A stretch of 64,000 bases of DNA from Flaccisagitta enflata (Eukaryota > Chaetognatha > Sagittoidea > Aphragmophora), in the NCBI GenBank assembly GCA_965153355.1, contig OZ231127.1, forward strand, positions 12,958,001 to 13,022,000, read 5' to 3'. Position numbers and translations under genes: made by a program. Shown here in pieces: positions 27,701 through 41,724 of this stretch (within the stretch, counting starts at the first letter, position 1; every line of letters starts with the position of its first letter). The notes under the pieces are model-generated. The model made no database searches and was not told where the DNA came from. It saw nothing but the letters and a program-made list of their open reading frames with translations.

Positions 27701-28966
27701 GCTGTAATCAATGAAAAATGGACTCACTGAATTTATCTGTAATATCACATTCGCCAACTGTTTTTCATAGGCCTATTTTTATAAATTAGGTGCGACTCGT
27801 TAAAGGATATACAAGAGACCTACAATCTTACATTTACCTCGATTAACTCTTTACCAAGCGCCGCGCCATAAATATTTCGTATATTGTCGCGAATTGATGA
27901 CCCAATGGCAGTCTTGACGTCCGTATTGCTTTCACCCGCTTTCTTCAACGTAAAACCCTTGCCAGAGTTGTGAATGGCGTACTTGGTGACGACATCCGCT
28001 GTTTAAAAGAAGTCACACTTATGGAGTGAGCTTGTATGCAGAGTGAGCTAGTGCGCATGGAATGAGCGATCAAATCATCCATCCATCTACCTATCTTGGC
28101 GTGTTCCTCGGCAGGATTATTGAGCGCCTTTTTCCGCGTGGATACGTTGTAAAACAGGTCCTCGACGGTGATGACGGTGCCTTGATTTCCCGCCGTTGGA
28201 CGAGGATCACCTTTCAATACACCGTCGGAATATGAGGCCTAATATATCAGTAAAGAAAGTGTGAGTGGGTGAGTGTGTGTTTTATAACCGATCTCTGTCA
28301 AATTGTCGTCAAGTGAGTTAATATGAAATAAAGCAAAATAATCAACAATCACTAAGTACACAATGATTTATGGGCTGATGGCCTTTTTGAAAGATCACAC
28401 AATTTCAACACTGAGTAGATAATTCACAAACCTTCCACGCGCACTTAGAGTCTTTGGTTCTGGTAACAATGGTGAGATGCGCCACGTGGCTGATGGACGC
28501 CAGCGCCTCTCCGCGGAAGCCAAACGTTCCGATCGACTGCAGGTCTTCAAACTTGTCCAATTTGGACGTGGTGAATCTCTCGCACACGATGGACATGTCG
28601 TCCTTGCGAATGCCACATCCGTTGTCGCCGATTTGCAGCATCTTTAAACCTCCCGATTTCACTTGCACCGTGATGGACGTGGATCCTAATGCGTGGAGGA
28701 AGGTCACTGACTGTTAAACAGTTTCGAGGCAGTTACAAGAATCAAGACATGTTTTGAAATACCACCAATTGTACGCCGGGCTATGAAATTATCTAGGGTG
28801 ACAAATTCGCACCAGCCGCACCTGCATCCAAAGAGTTTTCCATCATTTCTTTGAGGGCGTTGGCTGGTCGTTGAATCACTTCCCCGGCGGCGATTCGGTT
28901 GACGACAGTTTCGTCCAACTTCCGGATGATGGGCGGTTGAGACCCACTCCCGCTTTTACCACTCAT
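24703..28966 (-). CDS. MLH1: DNA mismatch repair protein MLH1, 8 exons
   Basis: MLH1 is the MutL homologue that pairs with PMS-type partners in mismatch repair and meiosis. Minus-strand exons are 28966-28822, 28685-28432, 28238-28091, 27998-27838, 27619-27516, 26950-26787, 26497-25447 and 25249-24703, totalling 2574 bp (857 aa; human 756) with all phases agreeing. The GHKL ATPase motifs are intact: E40 and N44 in [18 protein letters not shown] at 69-74, GFRGEAL at 104-110. [14 protein letters not shown] and [10 protein letters not shown] follow. The C-terminal dimerisation domain ([31 protein letters not shown]) ends with the diagnostic FERC. The extra length is a Ser/acidic linker in exon 7 and a D/N/E-rich insertion in the C-terminal domain. 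The gene ends 264 bp upstream of EB1. Confidence 0.98.
27028..27492. mobile_element. TA-flanked foldback MITE in MLH1 intron 5
   Basis: Ends CACTTTTTTTTTTATAAGAG and, inverted, CACTTTTTTTTCTTTTTTAT with ATAAGAGAC motifs, flanked by TA (27026-27027, 27493-27494). Internal inverted pieces (TCAGCCTGGrTGTTCTT) support a foldback structure. Confidence 0.65.
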
Positions 28967-29377
28967 CTTGGGAGTTCTTTGAGTGAAGTTAAATCAACCA
29001 AAATGGACAGTCAAACTACAGTCTGTTAACTATCCCAAAGCAGCCTCATGAAATGTTGATCCATTGCATTGCATTTCAGTCCCTCTCTCCTTCACATAAT
29101 AGAACTAACTTCAGGATAAATCACGTGTAAAAGAAGGCACGTTAAAAAGCAACGATCACCATTAGGTATTTGTAACATTTAAATGGAAATAGACTAGATC
29201 GATGGATTGCTAAATTGAATAGATGTATCAAATTCTAAATACCGCTACAGAGACGGAAAGGGAATGTCGTTGAAGTGTTTTCACTGGAATTGCGAGACCA
29301 AGAAAGAGCGCATACTACTCTTCAACAAAGATAACCAGTTGATAAAGACCTTAAATTGCAGTAGCCGCAAAAAGTTT
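28967..29377. other. Spacer between WDR11 and MLH1
   Basis: 411 bp that should contain the MLH1 promoter and the WDR11 3' UTR. No repeat or RNA gene seen. Confidence 0.4.
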
Positions 29378-32300
29378 TCACTTAACCCTGGCATCTTTCT
29401 TTTCCTTGGCATTTTTGACAAAAGCCGTCTCTACGGCGGTGGCGTCCTTCAAAAGAGCTTCTGCGCAGCTTCCGGCGCGTTTGGCGTAATAACGAGCGCC
29501 ACCGACGTTCCCCACTGTCAAGAGTAGGCGCCCATATTCGAGGAAAGCGGATTTTATCAACGCCGCTTCGCTGTGGATGGCGCCTTCAGTCGGTGGAACC
29601 TGGAGGAAATGTGGTGGATGGGAAAAATAAAAGGATATATCGTCGATCCAGAACCCGAGCCTATATGTGGTCATGGGCTGGCCAAACAAAATTCCTCGAA
29701 TCGCCATGAAAGCCAAAGCCCATGATTGAATGCCATTCAAAGCACGAACTCTGGTGAAAAACTTAGTCGAAAATCATTGCTATCATCTACACAGATGTCT
29801 TTCACAAAATGCCTCATTCAATCTCGTATTCATACCATCGTTTTCAATGTCTGATTCATTCGGTCATTGGTCATCTCTTGCACCGTCGAAATCAAACTAT
29901 CGTGGATCATCACTTTTGACCTCAGAATCATTCAATCCTCGATCACCGCTCTGAAACTCGCAATCGTATAATCCTCGATTATCTCGATCAAAACCTTTTC
30001 ATCTTCCGCGGGAAGATTCCACAAGCCGAATTCGATGAGAGCTTCAGCGAAACAGGCGGCGCGATCGTACTGCCTCATGCTCAGCATCAACTCCATAGCG
30101 CGGGGATATTGCTCCAAGCTCAAAAGAACCTTGTTGAAGAAACAGTGAAGTGTAACTTAGTGGAGACTTAGTGCAGACGGTATGAAATGGATAATTGACC
30201 GATTCTTGCGGCCCAGTAATGGGCAAATTGTAATAAGGAAGAAGGGTACGTTGTAAGTTTCAGCAAACCGTAGCAAAGAATTGAATAGCCTATTCAACAG
30301 GAAATTATGACAGAAATCACAATGTCACCAAACATATAGACTTTTTTAACTTACCAGAATCGCGTAACTCTTTAGATTGACGTTGGCGCTGCATAAATGA
30401 TCGACGTAACGCTTTAAAACCTGCGCGCTATCACTCTCCTCCAGGGTGGATTTGGCCAGCCAGATCGCCTGATGCCATTGACCGTAAGTCTGCATGTATC
30501 GACAAGCGTCCAGCGCTTTGTTGATCAGACACAAAAGTTGACATCCTTCGGAAACTTTACCGGCGGCGATCATCGACGTCGCCACCAGCTTCACTGTGCT
30601 CTGTACAAGGTGGAGAGAAAATAAATCGAAAATCTTAATCATATAATCGAAACAACGTTAATGATAAGGCTCTCGGCAAAATCTGCATCAGAGATCTCGG
30701 TGGAAGTGTCCACAGACCGACTTCGGTTAGCGAATATTCGAAAATCATCATGAAAAGTAAATATTTTTAAACGCCTTTTGAAAAATATAAATCTCCCCAG
30801 CCCAAATTAGGGACTTACTTGAGAATCTCCTTCCGCCCGCGTCGTAGCGACGAGACAAGCGCGTAACGCGTCGTTGTAATGATTTGGATTCGTCGGCTCC
30901 GTCTCTAGCAGAAGCTGTACCGCTCGGTCGGTTAATCCTGCCAATGGATAAGGATGATAACTCACCAGTTCAATGAACGAGTCTTTCCCTCCTGGTTGCA
31001 ACTAGAACTACGACATTCCATATCTTAATCTTTCCAATTACCGAGATAAATCGAGTTTTCCGTGCACTGGCTGATCTGGTCGTAAGTGGACGCCCTGGCA
31101 TCTTGTAAACGCAGTCGCTTCAGTTGGTATTCTTTGAAAGTGGCGTTGCCCAGTAAAATATCCAAACTCAGAGGAAGACTCCATTTGTCATCATCGTTAG
31201 CTGGAAATGCTACAGAGGACGAGGATGACTCTTTCGCCTTCCTGGCCCGGTCGAGATAATGAAGCGCGATGAGCCAGAAAAGCGTCGCCGACTCGTCGCC
31301 GAACAATCGAGAGACGAGCAGACAGCGTTCCGCGGTTCCGTACCGACATCCCGGCAGATACGATTTGATGTCCGTGTCGATGGCGTCGATTTGCTGCTGC
31401 AACGGCTTCAACGCCGCTCTCTCCATGACGAGAGTTAACGAAGGGGATGGTTGTTCTTGTAATTGTCGTTGTTGTTCCGGATCTGTAGTTTCGGTTTTAT
31501 CCAAAACGGTGAAAGAATCAGTGTCTTCTTTTTCTTCTATCGCCGTGACAAGATCGAGCAAATTCAAAGAGAACACCGTCGATGGACTGGAGGCAGAAGA
31601 TGAAGAGCTTCTCCAAAGTTGATTTTCGAGGAAACTTTTCAGGAAAATCGAAAGCCTAAGAAAAGAGAACGGTACAGAAAACGATTTGGTTGACAGATGG
31701 AATAAGAAATTCTGTTACAGCACACTAGCAACCTTCCCCCTCCAGCTCCCCTTTTCCCCAAACCACCTCGCTGAGAGAAGATGTGGCGCGAAGACGGGCG
31801 TCGACAGCGCCGAGTCTTCAAAGGGTCCGCAAGCGATTTTCATGGGAATATCGGTGATGCGAATGCAACCATCGATGCTCGCTAAAATTGGTTTGTCGCT
31901 CGACGCCCACTCCACGTCCAACACTTTGCCACCATCGCGGGGACTCTTGACGCTGGAATGCTGTTGAACCTGATATGGTGGATGGATGGATCTTTCAACA
32001 ATTGTCAGCAAGCGATGTGATCGATGCAATGGACCGATATGCGGACAGACAGACAGACAGAGAGAGAGACCCACATAGGTGGGTTGAGGGGGATAAGATG
32101 GCGTAAGGTGTTTTTTTTTCATAAGGATGGGATTTGATAGACTGTGTTCTTGATGAGATCTGTATACAGAAACATCTTAACAACATCTTTAAACATCAGT
32201 AGACTAAACCACGATATGTCAAAGGGTTCACTGTTAAAAATCAGAGCAACATCTGCGAATCTCACCTCTTTGGCGTCCCAGATTTCCACTCCGTCGCTAA

Positions 32301-35300
32301 AAAGAATGAGAAGTTTCATGTTGCCTCTTCCTGGGGCGAATTTCAGTTTCCGTATCCATCCGCGATGCGTCGGCACCGATCGCGAAACACGACCTGACAA
32401 TTTGTATCGAGGCGAAGGTTACTTACATATTATTATGGTGGAGAGTGGAGAATCAAATGTTATAAGGGCAGTACATCAGAGGCAGGTACAAATTTCAGGA
32501 TTCACACCTTTCAAATCCCAGATATTCAGATTGCCATCCACATCCCCAAGAACCTACAGAAGAAAAAAAAATTCGTGCTTGATCACTGGTAAGTTCAGAG
32601 ACAAACTTGATCACTGGTCACTCGAACACGTTACGAGATATGCCATGTTCCAAAGTACAATAGGAAAGAAGCGATAAAATGCGAGCGCGACTTTCTGGTA
32701 AGCTTTGAATCTCCATTTTCCTATAACCCACAAACCCAGCGAGGCAGCAGTCACGTTATTCCGATCACCACCCCGAAAATGCCGTTGAGGGTGGAAGCAG
32801 AACAAGCTCAAAAGCCACACTGACCATGGTTTCACTCTTCCAAGCGATAGAAGTGATGTTGCCGAGACCACCATCGGGACTGATTTTCGAGCCATCTTTG
32901 ATGATGTTACCCTCCACAACGAAATGATAAAGTAAACCTATGGTAAGAGTGAGGAGGAGAAAAGAGGAATCAAAGCACTTCACAGGAAATTCGTTCAGAT
33001 GAAAACGTCGACACCCGATAAAATGCTACTCGGGGCTAACCTTGACTGTCAACGAAGACAAAATGCTCCTTGGCGGTTGTTGCGGTCGCGGGCGTCAAGG
33101 TCGCACCCCTTTTCAATGATTTGCCATCCGCCTGTCAAAATGATACGATTATTTTCATCTTTCCGAAAAATCTGAAGTACAGGTATCAATCGACACTGAT
33201 AGCGAGAGCTTTCATTTGAAACCATAACATAAACATAACACAAATTGTTGTAATTCATTTACCACGTACCAAAGTTGTGTGTACATTTCGATTAATGTGT
33301 GAACAACATGCAGGGGGAGGTGCTAAAACTTTGCGTTTTGGCGCCTCATCACTAACTATTTTGCGTCCATATACTGCTGTATTGATAATTTTGTATCAGT
33401 ATTACTACTCATAAACATGATTAAGTTTAAACACATATCTTAATTTAATTCTAATTGCAACTAGGTAAAATTTGTTCATTTGGCACCAAAATTATAGCTA
33501 CAAAAGGACAGTAACTGATCAAGTCTTATTTTCAACAAAACTGGATGCAGATTCTTGTAGTACATATATTTTGACAATCTTGTCACTATAAGCTTCCTGT
33601 GGCATTTATCCTTACAGTAAGCTTATGTTGTTGCTGACAAGGTTTTTTGTTTGAGTTTCCAACCTAACTTTAACTATTAAAGAAAAATTTCACCAAATAT
33701 TGGTGCAAAAAAAAAAAACAAACCGAACAATACATAGAATTTGACCCAATTCCCAACCACCCTAGTGTAAAACATGTAGGTCCTCACCACTTCGACGTTT
33801 TCCGTAGACCCAACTGCACCGTCATCAACATCCGCGGTAATCGGCCACAAGGAAGGTGCTGATCCGTTGTTAGTCTTGGGTGTAGAGGGCGTGGTGGGTG
33901 ACGTGACGCTGGTAGGATTCGGGGGTATCTCAGCCGCTGCACCCGAAAGGTCTCCCGTAGAACCCTTTTTCTTGACGTGCTTCAACGAGTGAGAAGGTGA
34001 CCTTTGTTAATGAGTGATAAATTCGCTTAGATTTTTCGTGGATCGATAGCAAGATTATTTGTTGACACATGAGAGTAACTCTAAATGCTAACCATTCGAG
34101 AGCCGTAACGGCGGGACACGACTTCGGCATCTGACGAAGCAGCGTCAACGTCCTCATGTCCCACAATTCAAACGGTCTCGGCCCTTTGAAGACGATGATA
34201 AAGTAATGTTTCAAGTAAGAAACTCGAATCATCTCGACGGGCGCTTCTTCGGTGACTTTGATCGGGGTAACGCGTCCAGTAGTCACGTCCACGAGTGATA
34301 ATTCGTTTTTGACGATGGACGCCGAGGCGGAAGTGGAAATGCCGTAAGAAGACGGCGTCATAACGCAAAATGACAGAAAGGAACGGAGCGTGATCTGAGT
34401 GATAAACATAAGAGAGGGAATTCATAAATGTGCACTCTTGACTTATTGTGATGGTTGGACAAAACTTAAAACAGTAAATTGTCCTGCAGCAATCATACCC
34501 CTGCTCATGACAGATTTCCGCCTGTCAACGATGAAAAATCAAATTCCTTTCATACGTTTTTCCCTCTACTTTATGTACAGTATCCTTAAAATATACAGGG
34601 ATACCGAATACATAGCGCCGGCTAACGGGAGAGAGAATCGAATCCAAAGTAGGAGAAAAGAAGAACAAAGGGGAAGAAAGGAAATGGACTGTTTTGACAG
34701 CTTAAGCTTTGAAAAGCAGAGCAGAATTCCAGAATTACGATTCCGCATTCATAAGCTTTCCACTGCTGTCTGCTGTCTAAACTTGACAAATACGACAGCG
34801 CTTTCGCAGCTGATTTCATCTTCCTCATTTGCATACCGCAGTTAGACGTTTTACTATCTAGAACATAAGTATATCGACAGTATGGGGATTGGTTAATTTA
34901 GCAGTATAGGAATCATAGAAAAACCGCCAAAACATGTCAGATACTTATTAATACGTCTTTGGGTTTGAACACATATTCATATGTGGATTTTCTAGGCACT
35001 TTAACACAAATGCTTTGTATAAATACATAATACAGTATGTTTCATCTCGACTGTAACATTTCATGACGGTGTAGCTCAAAAAGTAATAAAGATAATTCAA
35101 TTCTGTAAAAAGTATCTGAAAGATAATAGTTTAGCATTTTGTTATTAACAATTCCGACAACTTTTTGAAAAAAATATCAGCCTTTAAACACATTACGAGC
35201 TAGAAAATATGCTACGCAAAAAAGGGTTATTTTACTACATTGGTTATTATACTGTCTTTCCTTAAATTGCTCTTATTTTCAAACAGTTTGAGCGATTGAT

Positions 35301-38300
35301 GCCAGATTGGTGTTAAATGAGAGAAATTTTGTTGTAGTTTATAAAAATGAAAGAGAAAAGAAGCCTATTGATATATTACTCAGAAATATGAAGAATAAAA
35401 TAGCATTTTTTGCATTTTGTGCAATCTAGTTAGCTATGTGATAAAAGTGTCCAATTTTTGTCAAAAACTCCTAGGAATGGATGAACATCAAATGCTAAAG
35501 TATCATCTTTTAGATACTTTTTACAGAATTGAATTATCTTTATTACTTTTCGAGCTACACCGTCATGAAATGTTACAGTCGAGATGAAACATACTGTAAC
35601 TCTCCCTCATAAGATTTTATTTAAAAAATTCCTTATCGTATGCCATATTCTCCCTTTTGCTTCAGTTGCAATCCCAATGATTCAGAGAGGTTGAAATCAA
35701 CCAAGATAATGTAACAAAGGTGTTGGGCGCTGTAATTAGGACCAAAAATAGGGTGGACAAAACCTCCAATCTATCTGAAAGGAGACATAGTAATTTGTAA
35801 AGAAACTGGATGCATTTTTTTGGCCCTTTTTTAATTGAAGTATCGATCTTTTTTTGCCTGTCAATTCTAAACACCTTGAGCTAAAAGGATGCGGTTTGCG
35901 GCATTTGATCAGAAATTCAAAATAGTTTCAGAATCTCACTGATTTTTATATAAATTTTTTATTATTAACAGAGTTATTGCTTAAAATGCCTGTCGATATA
36001 CATATGTTCTAGATAGTATGCACGCAAAAACAAGAACAAGAATAGCATCAATCTCAGCGTCAATTTTTTTTTTTTTTTTTTTTAATGAAAGAAAAGGCTC
36101 AATGATTTCGTTTTAACAATGCAAAAAAGCTAGTATGTTACAAAGCGTTTTCGCAAGTGCATGATTGCGTGTTGTTCCAAGGGGATAAAAACAAGCCCGA
36201 CCGGGCAAAGATGCGTCCGGACTGTGTCTCTGCGTGTATTGATCATGTGACATATACGGAGAGACAGATGGACGAACAGACGGGTGAAATGATTGAGTAA
36301 TAGAGGAGGCTCTCAAAACATGCTGGTTGATCATTTGTTTCAGTGTAGGATCTCACCGTGGCCAAAAACAGCCGAGAAACGCGGTTTTTGCACAGGCGTA
36401 ACGGACCGACGGACGGACGGACGGACGGACCGACCGACGGACGGACGGACAAACCCTCTTATAGAGATGCGAGGACGCATCTAAAAAGGAGCACAAGTGT
36501 AACGAAATTCGTCGCTTCCTCGCAACTCTCTGAACCGATGCGCTGTGGCGGAGCGCTAAATCTGGTGGCAAAGTCCAGCCGTGGCAAAATCATACTCGCG
36601 TTCAAGTCACACAATAGGGACCGTAACACAAAAAGCACTGACTCGAAAGTTACAAGAGTACCCGATTAAGCGCTCTAAATAAACAGGGGCCTTTTTGCGC
36701 AGTTAGCCTGTGTACATGTGAACAATGCGGCAGCTTGTGAATTTTTCATGCCACGATGCACCTTTGATTGTAACAAGGCCAACACCTATAAGTCGCGTGC
36801 AGGACAAAAATAATTGAACTGACCTGACTGTATCTTTTTATCAAAAATCAGACTTAAACGCAACCCAAAACAGACCCAAACCAGACTCAAACCAGACTCA
36901 AACCAGACTCAAACCAGACTCAAACCAGACTCAAACCAGACTCAAACCAGACTCAAACCAGACTCAAACCAGACTCAAACCAGACTCAAACCAGACTCAA
37001 ACCAGACTCAAACCAGACTCAAACCAGACTCAAACCAGAATTAAACCAGACCGAAAACAGACCTAAATCAGACATAAACCAGACATAAACCAGACATAAA
37101 CCAGATCTAAGCCAGACTCAAACCAGACTCAAACCAGACTCAATCCAGACTCAAACCAGACTCAAACCAGACTCAAACCAGACTCAAACCAGACTCAAAC
37201 CAGACTCAAACCAAACTCAAACCAGACTTAAACCAGACTTAAACCAGGCTCAAACCAGGCTCAAACCAGGCTCAAACCAGGCTCAAACCAGGCTCAAACC
37301 AGAATCAAACCAGACTCAAAACAGACTCAAATCAGACTCAAACCAGACTCAAACCAGACTCAAACCAGAATGAAACCAAACCAAAACCAGACCAAAACCA
37401 GACCAAAACCAGACCTAAATCAGACCTAAATCAAACATAAACCAGACAAAAACCAGACATACACCAGACCTAAACCAGACCTAACCCAGACCTAAACCAG
37501 ACATAAATCAGACATGAACCAGTCTTAAACCAGACTTAAACCAGACTTAACCAGACTTAAACTATGCTTAAACCAGACTTCAACCAGACTTAAACCAGAC
37601 TTAAACCAGACTTAAACCATACTTATCTTTAATATCATTTTAACCAGCAGACTTAAACCATTAGACCAGCAGACCTAAACCATTAGATTTAAACCAGCAG
37701 ACTTAAACCAGCAGACATAAACCAGCAGATTTAAACCAGCAGACTTTAACCAGCAGACTTAACCCATTAGATTTAAACCAGCAGACTTAAACCAGCAGAT
37801 TTAAACCAGCAGACTTAAACCATCAGACTTTACCCAGCAGACTTTAACCAGCAGACTTTTTGACCAAAGATGACCAAAAATGACCAAAATGACCAAAAAC
37901 GACCAAAAATGACCAAAAATGACCAAAAATGACCAAAAATGACCAAAATGACCAAAATGACCAAAATGATCAAAAATAACCAAAATTGACCAAAATTGAC
38001 CAAAAATGAACAAAAATGAACAAAAATGATCAAAATGATCAAAATGACCAAAAATGACCTAAAATGACTAAAAATGACCAAAATGACCAGAAAGGACCAA
38101 AAATGACCAAAAATGACCCCAATGACCTAAAATGACCAAAAATGACCAAAAATGACCAAAAATGACCAAAATGACCAAAATGACCAAAAATGACCAAAAA
38201 TGACCAAAAATGACCAAAAATGACCAAAAATGACCAAAAATGACCAAAAATGGCCAAAATGACCAAAATGACCAAAATGACCAAAATGACCAAAATGACC

Positions 38301-41300
38301 AAAAATGACCAAGAATGACCAAAAATGACCAAGAATGACCAAAAATGACCAAAAATGACCAAAAATGACCAAAAATAATAAGAAATAATCAAAAATGACC
38401 AAAAATGACCAAAATGACCAAAATGACCAAAATGACCAAAATGACCAAAACTGACCAAAAATAACCAAAAATGACTAAAAGCAACCAATAATTCCCAAAA
38501 GCAACAAAAAAATGACTCAAAATAACTCCAGATGACCCAAAAAGACGAAAAAAAGCAAAGTGTTACGGACGGACCGACCGACCGACGGACCGACAGAGCG
38601 GGTTGTAGAGTCGCGTGCACGCGACTAAAAATTTGTCCCTTAAATTCAGTGGGAACGAGATTCAACTGTGCTAAACCAAAGTCGAGCGAATGAATTACGT
38701 CATGGAACAGGAAATTTTGGTTTCATTCTACTTTTTGCTTGTGATATATATTTACAATCAAAACATATGATTTGAATTTCAGTAAAGTATTTTTTATATA
38801 ATGTATAAAGTGTTTTAACAGTGTTTTTAGACTCAAAATACTAACTATGGTTTCATAAGGATCAGAAATAAAAATTGAAAGTTAGAATTCCTTTAAAAAT
38901 CGTAAACAAAATTTCAAAATATTGTTGGGTGAAATTATATCACAGCCTCAGTAAAGAAAATTTTGCATTTCTAAGAATGTGGCCTTTTTTTTATGTTTTC
39001 AAAAAGAGGCCATATTTTTGGAAATGCAATTTTTTTAATTTCTATGCAATGATATAATTTCACCTAATAGGAGTGAGATGACAATGTATAACATTCTATG
39101 AAAAATCTTCTTTTTTTCTACCTTTTTTAATACATTATGTACATCAAATCTATATTTCAGATATTACCTATGCAAAAATTTATTGTTCAACATTTTAAAA
39201 ATGATTTTTTCAGAAAAAAATCAAAGAAAAATGATAAGAAAAACATCTAAAAAATTGTAATGACGCATGAAATTTCTTCTTCCCGTACACTGCGTCTTAC
39301 ATGATCATTGATTCATTATCATTCAATCATTATTCATAATCATCATAATTATTCGGGCGAATGAATTATTCATAAACCTACCCATTCTATGCCTTTGACG
39401 GCGCCGGTGTGAAGTGAAAATTCGAACGCCTGAACCCCCGTGGTCAGGTTGAAGACTTGAACGGAGCCCGTGCGAGTCCCGACAGCCAACAAAGGTTGAT
39501 AGTGATCGATGTTCTTTAAAGAAAGGGGAAGAGCAGGATATTTGTTCTCAACAGTTCTCAACCACCCTAAAACTTGCATGTAAGGTGTTGGGACGGCAGC
39601 CCCGTCCATATCTTCTTACATGTTGATTTCCTAGTTTGCGGGATACAACAACTTAAGGATGACCAATATAATGGGCACAATATGGCTCTCGGAGGAAAAT
39701 TATTTCCAAGCGTTATTCATGTTCCATTTGTATGACCAAAGCCCAATCTACATTGAAAATCGATTTGGACTTGATCTTCGTATTCCGTTATCACTGCTGA
39801 AGTTGTATAGAGTGACAATGGAAGAAATTTTTCTCATAACGACAGCAATCAATTCTTTACAACTACAGCATTGATTATGGAGTGCCTAGATCGAGTCCAA
39901 ATCAATTTTCCATTTAGACCGGGCTCTAATTATGCAAAGGGAACATATGTAGTGCTTGGAAATGAATTTTTTAATTGCATGTCCAACTTGAGCCCATCCT
40001 AATGACTAACCACGGCGGTCTTTTACTCCGCATAAGCTAGGGGTGAGTGTCCATAGATGTGAGTGTTGGAGTAGTGTTCCATGTCGCTAAGGGAACACAA
40101 ATCACCCTTCGGTAAGTTTTTACTAAAGCAAATTTTCTTTTAAAATCATTCTGACGAGGAGAAAGAAAATATAAGCTCTTGGTTCAAATCGTCGCATTTT
40201 TTTAATCGTTAGAAAATCATATCTCTTCTTCTAATAAAGCCACAATGCTGGGATTGGGCTTATTTGACGGCTTTTTTTTAGTAGTTTTTCTGTGTAAAAT
40301 TTCAACTCAATCGGTCAAGGGGTTGCGGAGAAAAATGAGTTTCTTTGTGAAAAAAGGAATTTGAATTTAACTGTTTTTAGTGGCTAATTCAGGAACATAC
40401 TACGAATGCAAATGAATAATGAATGTGATTTCTGACTGCTATAGTCATGAATAGTCTGTAGTGTGTATCAATAAATACAGTATTAATCGCACATCCATGA
40501 GAAGTCATGTCTGTTGGTTGGTCTACCTGTCCATCACGCGAAATGGATGATTTCTTCATTCCTGTTATGTACCTATGTATTTATTCATTCATTCATTCAT
40601 TCATTCATTCATTCATTCATTCATTCATTCATTCATTCATTCATTCATTCATTCATTCATTCATTCATTTTTTTGTTTTCTCACTCATCTGTTTGTTCAT
40701 TATCAAGGCCGAACACACATCTTGCCGGGTTTGGCTCGATTTTACCTTATACGTAGAAAAAAAAAACGCCACAGACGGACCAACGGACGGATAAAGCCTC
40801 TCATGGAGATGCGAGGACGCATCTAAAAATATCTTTTTAGTCGCGTGCTGTTGGTCCGACTGTTTTTGGGCAGTCTCCAGGCCTAAACCCCTGTGTCAAA
40901 GCCCAAATCCCAGCCTTGAGGCCCTAATCCTAGCCTCGAGGCCCAAGTCCCAGTCTGGAGGCCGAGATCCCAGCTTGGAGGCCTAAATCTCAGCCTTGAG
41001 GTCCAAATCGCGTTTCTTTCTGTGATGTGATTACAGCGTAAGCACATGCTCATGAGCAAAGTGAGTGAGCATGCTCATGAACAGAGCGAGCGAGCAAGGC
41101 CAATGAGCAGAGTAAGCGGTGCGAGCAAACGAACATAGCAAGCGACCAAAAGGCCCATTAAAATTGTGATTGTCCACGGCAAGAAACAAGCCCTTAGTCT
41201 ACGAACTGCAAATACTTAAGTTAATAGGGCTAATTATTGGTCTGAGAGGGCTGATTTGGGGCTTGAGAGGGCTGATTTGAGGCCTCAAGGGGGAGGGTCG

Positions 41301-41630
41301 GATGGATGAACGTCTGCAAATTCACCCCTGTGTCCTTCAAGACATCAGTCCTTTGGGGCCGCTGCCCAAAATGTATCAAAAATGCTGTTTTTTTCCAGTT
41401 TTCAACTCAATCACCATGGATGGTTGGACGGACAGATGGATGGACGGAGAGACGGACCGACGGTCGGACGGATGGATGGACCGACGGACGGGTGGGCGGA
41501 CGGTAGGACAGATGGATGGATGGACCAACGGATGGACGTAAGGACGGACGGACGGATGGACGAAGCCTCTTAAAGAGTTGCGTGTCTGCAACTAAAAATC
41601 GGACTTCAGATCTGCTTGAAAATTCAAACG

Positions 41631-41724
<94 letters not shown>

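Larger units (their letters stand above)
36774..38629 (+). mobile_element. F1-family element (class AGTCGCGTGC) carrying two minisatellites, WDR11 intron 8
   Basis: The 5' end is CAAGGCCAACACCTATA, then AGTCGCGTGC (36791-36800). The 3' end has a GGAC/GACC microsatellite and the hairpin AGTCGCGTGCACGCGACT (38609-38626), then AAAAA. The last ten bases GCACGCGACT are the exact reverse complement of the 5' 10-mer. About 1.7 kb of the 1.86 kb is tandem repeat. Confidence 0.8.

Noticed and set aside
36844-37860. Possible CRISPR-like array of regular repeats
   Set aside because: Units are directly tandem with no unique spacers, and the genome is eukaryotic.
37801-38665. Minus-strand WSFLVIFGHF repeat proteins
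   Set aside because: Translation of the ATGACCAAAA minisatellite inside an F1 element.
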